Positions 19,390 to 26,505 of a stretch of DNA of 26,505 nucleotides are shown piece by piece (positions within the stretch are counted from its first letter, which is position 1; each line of letters begins with the position of its first letter). The notes under the pieces were generated by a model. It made no database searches. It was not told where the DNA came from and saw only the letters and a program-made list of their open reading frames with translations. The translations under genes were made by a program, and so were the position numbers. This DNA comes from Funneliformis mosseae. Taxonomy: Eukaryota; Glomeromycota; Glomeromycetes; Glomerales; Glomeraceae. The stretch spans positions 1 through 26,505 of the forward strand of contig CAJVPP010000769.1 in the NCBI GenBank assembly GCA_910592005.1, written 5' to 3'.

Positions 19390-21898
19390 TTAGTAAAATT
19401 AGAATATCCAATGAAACTAATATTTTAGGCTAAACTTTCTATATTTGCTCACTCTAATTATAAAATCAAGCATGACTCTTCAATAATCCTCTGTCTTATT
19501 GGTCTTTTAAAACTACTTTAGTATTAGATGATTGGCTCCCTCTACTTTTAAATACACTTAATAAAATTAACATTAAACTTGTCATTTCTGATTCCCTCTA
19601 GAATATTATAACTGGCAGAAGTATATCCATCTCTGACTTAATTACTTTAGAGTATAAAAGTACACTACCTCTTTTAGAAATTGCATATTGCTTTATATTA
19701 AACAATTGGTCAATTATAGAGAAGACTTCATATTTTTTATAAAGATTTTTATTATAATTTACAGCTTAAAGTTCGATTATTTAAAACTTTTAAATGGTAT
19801 CTATTAGTATAAAGAATCTTACAAATAAATGCAATTAGAATCCTATTGCCAACACACTCATACAGTCATAAATTTTGTTATGTATATAATATCCACTAAC
19901 CTTCACATATATTTAAAATGTCAAACATTATTGTTAGTTAGAACACTAATACAAACTCTTTTGTCTTTAATAGAGTTATCTCTATAGACAACAATGTAGT
20001 TCACTTAGTACACTATATTTCTCTTATTGTCTTTGTAATTTTACAGTGTTAAAATCATATAATCAATGTCAACTTCACCTAACTTTAACATTAATCTTGA
20101 GAGGTTTTTACAATAAATATTTTTCAATATGCAATATAATATGTACTCAGCTATTTCAGTTTCATTTAAGAATAGTATCTGTGATATTACATATAGCGTT
20201 CTCTTCTTAAAAGCTTTATATGAATTGGCTGTAATATGCTTTTTATCTTACACTAATTCTGACCTCTTACTATTCCTAGACTCTTCACTTTTCTTATACT
20301 AAATAATATGACTGATAAATTTATTTCATCTCCTCATAACCTAACACTTGCTAACCTTACTCTCTCTTTTACAAGATTGTCTAATTTAGAATTTTATATT
20401 GACAGTTCTCTTAAAGATATTAGTTTATCTTCAATTAGAATAGGAATAGTGTGATTACAGACTCATCAAAATTTACCAATAGTTTTCTTTTTTTTTACTT
20501 TTGCTTCAGTTTTTCCTTTTTTCTCTCTTTTTGAATTTGCAGCTATTTTTTTAGCTATTTTAACTACCTCTCCCAATTGCAATATATCCATTCTACAGTT
20601 ATTATTTTACAATTTACTAAAATTAGACTCTTCCTCACTATGGTTTCTTCAATTAGACCTGTTCTTAAAATTAATAATTTTATGTATTGATCATATTTTT
20701 TGAAACAATTGATACCTATAATTTCACTATTAAACTTATTAAAGTTAAAGCTCACTCAGATAATTTCTTTAATAACAAAGTTGACTCCTTGGCTAAACTA
20801 TGCTTTGATACACAAGCCTTTTATATAAATACTAGCAATGCTTTAAGATACTATTTTACATATCAGGACTCTGTCATTATCACTCCTATTCATCACTCCT
20901 ATTCATTAGTTCATCAAAGATATTTCTTGAGAGTCTTGCATTCTCAACTGATTTAGATTATACATATTATATAAATAATCAAGAATCTATTGTACAAATT
21001 GGTCTGCAATAATATTTGCTTTTCACGATAATACTACTTTACAAACTAAAGCCTATACTATCTCTTTTCTTAGAAAAATAAAATAATAATGTCTCTTAAA
21101 AATGATGCTAACTCTTAAGATCCTTAAAATTAGATATCAAATGCTTTACCCACTTATACTCTTGTATCTTAAATGTGATGCAGCTAATGAAGATTTTTAC
21201 TATGTTTGAAAATACTCTGTTATCAACTATCAAATGAGATCTATCATCAATTAAATAAAAGATTACTTAAAATCATTTACCAATGCACTTGATTGTGAAA
21301 TTGAACAGCTTAACTGTTGAATACTTATCTTATATAACTCTTCTTCATATTTTGCTTTTATTAAAGGAATAGTTCCTGCCTCTTTATATAATTTTATACA
21401 TAATAAATTTCTGTCTTATTCCTTAACTTCTGCTGCTTATTCTTTTTTATGCATTTTGTTTTTGAAGTAACCCATACAGTCTGAAAAGATCACTGCTCAA
21501 TTATTCATGAATTTGAATACAATTCTAACATTGATCTTCAATCTAAAATTAATAACTTTATCTCTTCAGGTTATACATTTGATTCTAACCTACCTTCTCC
21601 TTATAGAACTAATAATTCAATTGCTTCAATGATTTGATTAGAATCCCATTGGTCAAAATTTTGATGTAGTAGTGATTATATCCTCTTGAACTTTATTTAC
21701 CAGAAAGTGATAATCTTAGCTTAGGTTAAATTTAATTTTGAAAAGTGTAGAATCAGTCTTCTTTTTATTAATCCTAAATTAGTCTTAATGAGATTTTCGT
21801 AATTTCTTCTTGATTTTATAACTTATTTATTTTTATTTTTATTTTATTTTTTATTATAATAAAGATATTGCGAAACTATTACACTTTAAAAAAAAAAT
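19390..21898 (+). mobile_element. 5'-truncated LINE retrotransposon, copy B
   Basis: A second decayed LINE related to copy A keeps the post-RT part, RNase H and the tail. Shared blocks include the RNase H segments (20390-20830), IKGIVPASLYNFIH near 21362-21403 (copy A near 5930: IKGIVLSFLFNKIH) and the 3' terminus AAAGATATTGCGAAACTATT ahead of an A run at 21888-21898. The endonuclease and most of the RT are missing, as is usual for LINEs truncated during insertion. The left edge is approximate and no target duplication was found. Many stops and frameshifts: inactive. Confidence 0.72.
20385..20956 (+). pseudogene. LINE copy B: RNase H domain remnant
   Basis: LEFYIDSSLKDI (about 20387-20422) is the first strand with the catalytic Asp. 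FEFAAIFLAI (about 20530-20560) holds the catalytic Glu. In the frame open at 20687-20956, LIKVKAHSDNFFNNKVDSLA carries the C-terminal His block. A TGA at 20452-20454 falls where copy A has TAG. The frames do not join, so the domain is dead. The minus-strand frame at 20564-20755 is antisense and not a gene. Confidence 0.7.
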
Positions 21899-21925
21899 CT
21901 TAATAAAATTAAAAAAAGATTAGTA

Positions 21926-21962
21926 ATCCTAGTTCAGTTGATAACAACTGAGCTAGTAGGAT
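21926..21962. repeat. Hairpin beside the LINE copy B tail
   Basis: ATCCTAGTTCAGTTG, ATAA, then CAACTGAGCTAGTAGGAT can pair over about 15 bp with one mismatch and a 3-nt bulge. The left arm slightly resembles a tRNA D-arm (AGTTCAGTTGATA), but no other tRNA part is present. Confidence 0.5.
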
Positions 21963-22017
21963 ACTATATGTGATATAATTATATTACATGTGATATCTCA
22001 CTTATCCTAGATTATAG

Positions 22018-22125
22018 TATCACATATAATTTAAATATTACATATAATATAAATATCATATATAATCTGAATACTATATATAATCTAAATTATATGATCT
22101 AATTATCACATATAATCTAAAATTT
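22018..22125. repeat. 18-bp tandem repeat
   Basis: Four units of TATCACATATAATTTAAA-like sequence start at 22018, 22036, 22054 and 22072. They are followed by a disordered fifth containing ATCACATATAATCTAAA. A simple AT-rich minisatellite. Confidence 0.7.
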
Positions 22126-22240
22126 TATTATTTCTTATATCACTTTTACATTTTAGTTATATTTTTAAGTCTTTTTTAATATTCGTATTTTTATGCTAAT
22201 ATACTTTTTATTACCACATTATAATTTAATTACTGCACAT

Positions 22241-22434
22241 TATAGATGCCTGCCGAAACCTCCTCAAAATAATTTCGTCATACCCTTTTCTATGTTTTTA
22301 ATATAGTTTCGATAGTTTCAGCTTTCGTCGTATCGAAAGGGTTTTGTCGTATCTCTTATTATGATTTTAATATAGTTTCGTCTAAGTTTTGACTGTTATT
22401 AAGGGATTTCGTCCCTCATCATTACTGCATATAT
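22241..22434. mobile_element. Miniature element D, copy 1
   Basis: The element begins TATAGATGCCTGCCGAAACC and ends CCTCATCATTA, with imperfect inverted termini. The 8-bp flanks CTGCACAT (22233-22240) and CTGCATAT (22435-22442) differ by one transition, consistent with a target duplication. It is 194 bp with several CpG sites and no coding capacity. A second copy lies at 24579. An 8-bp duplication suits hAT or Mutator-type elements; the superfamily is not fixed. Confidence 0.7.
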
Positions 22435-22442
22435 ATAATTTA

Positions 22443-24109
22443 AATACCATACTTTTCTTCTTATTTCTAAATCGTTTATATACTAAATTTTATAATGAAG
22501 TAAAATTATTTAGATATCTGATTTTATGTTGAGGTGTTGACTTCCTACACCTAATTGGATACTAAATTCTATATTAGAGTATTTATCTTTTATGCTTATT
22601 TAGTTAACTTTTTAGTGATAAAAAAATATTATGTCAAATAACATAGTAATTTGATATAAATTTGTGTTTAAGTTTAGTCAGCACTATAACATAATTTCTG
22701 GCTGATTTTTAGAATATATGATCTGAAGGATTACTATAGTTGTAATCTGACAGTACCTGAAACTCTCTTGAAACTATCATAGAACTGGTAGAGAACTAGA
22801 GTATTTCTATCAGTTCTCTAGCTTTAAGTTATTTTGTATATTAGTTTGAATGCTAAATTATTATGTTTATAATTCTGGTCAAAATTAAGTGAAAATATAT
22901 GCAATATCTAGTTATTGTAATTATTGCATTAATTTTATAATCCAATTTGATTACCAGTATAAATATATTAATTTTGCATCTGAAGTTAGAGATGCGATTT
23001 ATACTATCATGGCTGGCCTATTTGATTGCCAAAAAATGCAATTCAACTATTACCTATTTGTTGCTATAAGTATGCTAATTTTACATCACAGAATTTGAAT
23101 CATAAGAGCATTATATTGTATTTCCAATTATTTAGAGAATTGGTAATGCAGTTTTTATTACTATAACTAGCCCATTTAATTACCAAAAAAAAAGTGCACC
23201 TATTTATTGCCAGTATATATATGTCAATTCTGAGTGTCCCAAAGTTTACATTATTAGAATGCATTCATATTACCTCTAGTAATATATTTTCAAATATATT
23301 AAAATGCAAAATAGGGTGGATTTTTTGTTGTCATTAGCTGTCATTAGTGTTACTAGTTCTGAATACTAACTGGTAATAGAACTAGTGACACATTCATTAT
23401 GTTTATTAAGATTATTAGGCTAATTTATTCCTTTTTTGATTAGTGTCACTAGTGTTACTAGTAAAAGTAGTAAATTCTAGAAAAAAAAATCAAATATTTT
23501 CTATGATACCCTATAGATATATATTCAATGTATATGGTATAAAAAAATAAAAAAAATTATAAAACTCAGATTTTTCTAGTAATACTAGTAACACTAATTA
23601 CACCTATCAAGAAAGATTTTTTTTAGCCTAGGATTCTTAAAGAGCCTATTCTTTATGTTACTAGCTTTTATCATCAGCTTTTTTTTCTAATGACACTAAT
23701 GGTAAGTTGTATTATTTTTGTTTACCTCTAAATTACCTATTAATATCTGCGTTGAAGTCAACTTAACCTATTTTTTTGATGATAATATTCTCTCAATCTA
23801 TGTTTTTTTGCATATGTATCGCAATAGTCATATCTGAATCTTATCAGCTCATTGTATTCTTTCAAGAAACTTGCCTAGAATTCTGATAGACTTTACACCT
23901 CTTTGGATCATAGTATCTTTAATTGTATACTTCTCCAGTTCTAAGAATATATAGACAATAATAAAAATTTTTGGGTGTCACCTTTTTTTTACTTCTCATT
24001 TATATATATCAATTAATAATGTCAGGAAATTATTTTCATTTTAAACTTTTTTTTTTTGTGAATAATATACTTTGAGTTTTGGTATAACTATAAATTATCT
24101 TAAATTATT
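22443..24109. other. Decayed repeat-rich intergenic DNA
   Basis: No gene is supported. Three loose copies of a CCTATTTGATTGCCA...TAATTTTGCATC motif occur at 22943-22987, 23017-23095 and 23172-23230, and look like old transposon ends. A TAGTGTTACTAGT inverted-repeat cluster lies at 23345-23596. A 69-aa frame at 22889-23098 overlaps these motifs and shows no recognisable domain. Confidence 0.5.
23345..23596. repeat. TAGTGTTACTAGT inverted-repeat cluster, possible decayed hAT-like element
   Basis: The 13-mer TAGTGTTACTAGT occurs at 23345-23357 and 23450-23462, and inverted at 23584-23596, with several near-copies (TAGTGTCACTAG, ACTAGTGACAC) between. The first seven bases match the end of hAT-like element C. 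No 8-bp flanking duplication was found for any pairing, so element boundaries remain uncertain. Confidence 0.45.
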
Positions 24110-24578
24110 TGAGAAAAAATGATACAATTGAGCTTTCAGAGTTTCTTAACATCCCTGTCCTTTTTTACCTAGAGACTAAAAAAGATAAAATAGAAGTCTA
24201 AATAATTCACTTTTTTGGTGAAAATTATTTGAATAGCATTCTAACCTATGACGATATAGTAGCAGAAAATGATGAGAGATTATCTATAATTCTTAATAAT
24301 ACTTTAGCCAAACAAGAAGAGATTCCTTTTATGGCTATTAATTTTAGGATTTTTTAGAAAAGATAGTTAAAAAGAACTGTTATATTTTGTTTTTATAGTT
24401 CTCTTATCAATGGTTAAAAAGCAGTAGTTACTCTTATAAGAATCTAGGTATTCTTTGATATTTGCATATCTAAGAAGAAATTTATAGATAACTTTAAGAT
24501 AAAAATAGACGAAATTCTTTGCAGTACTATAAATACTTATAAATAGAGCTTATTAAGACATTTTCTTTCTGTGATTAT

Positions 24579-24762
24579 TATAGATGCCTGCCGAAACCTT
24601 CTCAAAATAATTTTATTATACTCTTTTTTATATTTTTAATATAGTTTCAACAGTTTCAGCTTTTATCGTATTGAATGGGTTTTATCATATCCTTTATTAT
24701 GATTTTAATATAGTTTCGTTTAAGTTTTGACTATTATTAAGGGGTTTTGTTCCTCATTTATA
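24579..24762. mobile_element. Miniature element D, copy 2, inside the polymerase remnant
   Basis: The element begins TATAGATGCCTGCCGAAACC and ends CCTCATTTATA. The flanks GTGATTAT (24571-24578) and GTGGTTAT (24763-24770) differ by one transition and are read as an 8-bp target duplication. Sequence identity to copy 1 is clear throughout, with most differences being C-to-T or G-to-A in this copy. Its position within polymerase-derived sequence dates it after that sequence arrived. Confidence 0.72.
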
Positions 24763-25488
24763 GTGGTTATCATATAGAAAAAAGTTATATTTACAAGTTT
24801 TTATGCATGGTACTGAATATAGAAAGAAAGCTCTCTAAACCATCTAAGATAAAGATTTTGAAACTGCATCAGATAATATATTCTCATTTTACTATAAAAT
24901 AGACAGAGATAATAAAATTACAATTTTTAATTAGTCTGTAATAAGTAAGTATTATTGCAAAAAACATCCTTAATATATATATGATTTTCACATTTCTGTA
25001 AATCATTTTTGAGTAGTAGAAGACCTGAAAATGATAAGTAACTATTTTCCAATTTCAGTACTCATAAGAGATTATATGTTTATTTTCATATGGGATATAG
25101 AAATATAATCACGAAAGCTAGAAGAATTTGCTGAAATACATAATAAAGAGGATAATATATTTATGATTTATATAATCTTACATTAGAAAGATAACCTAAA
25201 ACTACTAAAACAGATCTGTCTTGTCAATATTGAAACAGCGTCAGACCTGCGATAGATAATAGTAGTATATAAAAATCAGTCAAATTTACTAAAGGCATTT
25301 GCATTATACTAGAGAGCTTTTCAACCTGATATCTAGCTCAGTTTTAATAATTTTGATTCTGATTAGCTATTCATTGTAAAAAGAGCTTCTAGACTTAATC
25401 TTCTTAAATAGATGTAAAAGCAGATGATAGAAATTTAAATCATCTGAAAAAATTCAAAAATAAAATTATTATAAAAAAATAGAAGTAA

Positions 25489-25511
25489 ACTCTAAAAATA
25501 CTTTTTAGAGT
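25489..25511. repeat. 10-bp hairpin
   Basis: ACTCTAAAAA, TAC, TTTTTAGAGT is a perfect stem-loop within the decayed polymerase. It may be chance in AT-rich DNA. Confidence 0.35.
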
Positions 25512-26049
25512 AAAAAAGATATTATTGATGATAAGGAAGAAAACCATAGAATATAGCTGATTCTGGTTAAAATTTGCTTAGAAGAAAATTTCATTCATAC
25601 TTTTCTTAAAATACCAGATTGTGTGCCAATTAATGTATGCAAATATTTTAAGAAATTCTATTCTTATGCAAAAGTAAATAAGAAAAGCTTGTTTACATTT
25701 TACTTAAAGAAATGTGGCTTTAGCGGTAAAGCTAATATACTATACAACAGAATGTGAAAGATCTACTCTGAAATGAAAGTGAATACCTCTCAAAGAGAAT
25801 TACATTCTTTTATAAGCATGCATGAAGTGGTACATTATTGTATTATAGACGCATTGCATTATTAGAAGTTTATGATTAAGAAAAATGTAATTAATGACTA
25901 TAGAGAAGTTGCTTTTATAACATACGTATCTTTATTTGACTCACACTACTATACAAATAGAATGAGAGTACAAAATCTTTTAGGTACTTATATTTTTAAA
26001 TGTGGTATATTATTTAGTACAAAGATATCTAAAAATATAGAAAAGGGTA

Positions 26050-26505
26050 CAGTCCCTGGTGAAAAGAATGGCAGTTTAAATACCGCATCTATTTTAGGCT
26101 AAAACGTAAACTGTGTTTTCGATATGTGCCGTTGTTTATATGTTCAAATTAGACGCTGGAATCATAATATAAAAGGTAAGTTAAAAAAAATTATGTTTGT
26201 TTTTGTTTTTGTTGTGATTTTTTAACTGAAAAAATGCTAAGTTCTCTTGAAATTCAAAGAAACTCCATTAAGAGACTCTGGGAACAAAATGTGTGAAGTG
26301 TAAAGGAAATTCATAAATGATTATGTATTCCTTTGCGTATATATGAATGATATGTCAGTTTACTACGTAAAACTGCCAATATTACTATCGGTCATTCTTC
26401 TGGCTGCCCAAGAAAATTGTCCGTGAATCAACGCCGCCATATCGGAAAAATTTTAAAACACAACCATTTCACTACTGCAGGTGAACTTAAGGCAAAATTA
26501 GAAGA
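26050..26505 (+). mobile_element. Tc1-like DNA transposon, left part (runs off the window)
   Basis: A TA dinucleotide (26048-26049) precedes CAGTCCCTGGTGAAAAGAAT, a typical Tc1-family terminal sequence (CAGT start, target TA). It falls exactly where the polymerase reading frame stops making sense. A transposase remnant begins at 26234. The right end is beyond the window, so the inverted partner cannot be checked. Confidence 0.75.
26234..26505 (+). pseudogene. Tc1-like transposase, N-terminal part with three in-frame stops
   Basis: From ATG 26234 one frame reads to the window end as the N-terminal DNA-binding region of a Tc1-type transposase. It has a first helix-turn-helix (IKRLWEQN...VKEIHK...YVSLLRKT), a GHSSGCPRKLS linker that corresponds to the GRPR hook of the family, and the start of the second helix-turn-helix (RRHIGKILKHNHFTTAGELK). 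The catalytic DDE part would lie beyond the window. TGA codons at 26294-26296, 26318-26320 and 26348-26350 break the frame, while no frameshift is seen, pointing to recent inactivation by point changes. Confidence 0.78.

Larger units (their letters stand above)
24110..26047 (+). pseudogene. Decayed family-B DNA polymerase, N-terminal and 3'-5' exonuclease part
   Basis: A broken coding stretch in at least two frames carries the three proofreading-exonuclease motifs of family-B polymerases in order: Exo I WDIE (Asp and Glu codons 25094-25102), Exo II SFNNFDSD (25340-25363) and Exo III YCIID (25836-25850). The open segment 25872-26047 continues through REVAFITYVSLFDSHYY and NLLGTYIFKCGILF, the stretch that precedes the polymerase palm. 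The palm itself (SLYPS, YGDTD motifs) is absent because a Tc1-like transposon cuts the sequence at 26048. A miniature element is inserted at 24571-24770. Numerous stops make it non-functional. The source could be an integrated large DNA virus, a self-replicating transposon or a host paralogue; the window cannot decide. The 5' limit is approximate. Confidence 0.72.

Noticed and set aside
21926..21962. tRNA gene or tRNA-derived SINE
   Set aside because: Only a D-arm-like piece is present, inside a hairpin; no anticodon arm, T-arm or B-box was found.
22889..23098. 69-aa frame as a gene
   Set aside because: Overlaps degenerate repeats and has no recognisable domain or composition signal.
22241..24762. 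The two about 190-bp repeats as LTRs of one retrotransposon
   Set aside because: Each copy has its own, different 8-bp flanking duplication, and no gag-pol remnant lies between them.
25872..26102. 76-aa gene at this open frame
   Set aside because: Its first part is decayed polymerase and its last part is the end of a Tc1-like transposon.

Overview
The window looks like a very AT-rich, transposon-filled fungal nuclear contig. The best guess is an arbuscular mycorrhizal fungus (Glomeromycotina, Rhizophagus-like). That inference rests on extreme A+T content, decayed LINE-type elements, short introns (about 95 nt, GTAAGT donor, CTAAC branch point) and a multi-repeat Myb-like protein. No marker gene proves it. 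No rRNA, tRNA, CRISPR or bacterial operon is visible.

Layout. 1-190 holds a short foldback. About 190-6437 is an old LINE retrotransposon (copy A: endonuclease, reverse transcriptase, RNase H), full of stops and split by a 572-bp hAT-like element (2941-3512). After an AT-rich gap come a second hAT-like element (6765-7973), a Mutator-like miniature element (8623-8847) and a third hAT-like element (8895-10247). From 10256 to about 12060 there is AT-rich DNA without a recognisable gene.

The only clearly intact genes lie between about 12.0 and 15.7 kb, where the base composition is more balanced. They are a 248-aa protein with an F-box-like motif (minus strand), a candidate two-exon 48-aa cysteine-rich protein (minus strand) and a 389-aa protein with five Myb/SANT-like repeats (plus strand). 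The last two diverge from a shared 613-bp region that carries repeated CCAAT-containing modules and TATA-like boxes.

From 15.7 to 19.4 kb the DNA is almost pure A+T and shows nothing I can call. A 5'-truncated second LINE (copy B) covers about 19390-21898. A 184-194 bp miniature element occurs twice, at 22241-22434 and 24579-24762. The second copy sits inside a decayed family-B DNA polymerase (3'-5' exonuclease part, about 24110-26047). That polymerase is itself cut at 26048 by a Tc1-like transposon that runs off the window.

Main theme. The three hAT-like elements are unrelated in their interiors but share three traits: 8-bp target duplications, 8-bp ends fitting TARWGYTC, and a central tandem array whose unit is self-complementary. 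This suggests one transposase mobilising different passenger arrays of hairpins. Several insertions are nested, so their relative ages can be read. The genes show no evident joint pathway beyond the divergent pair.
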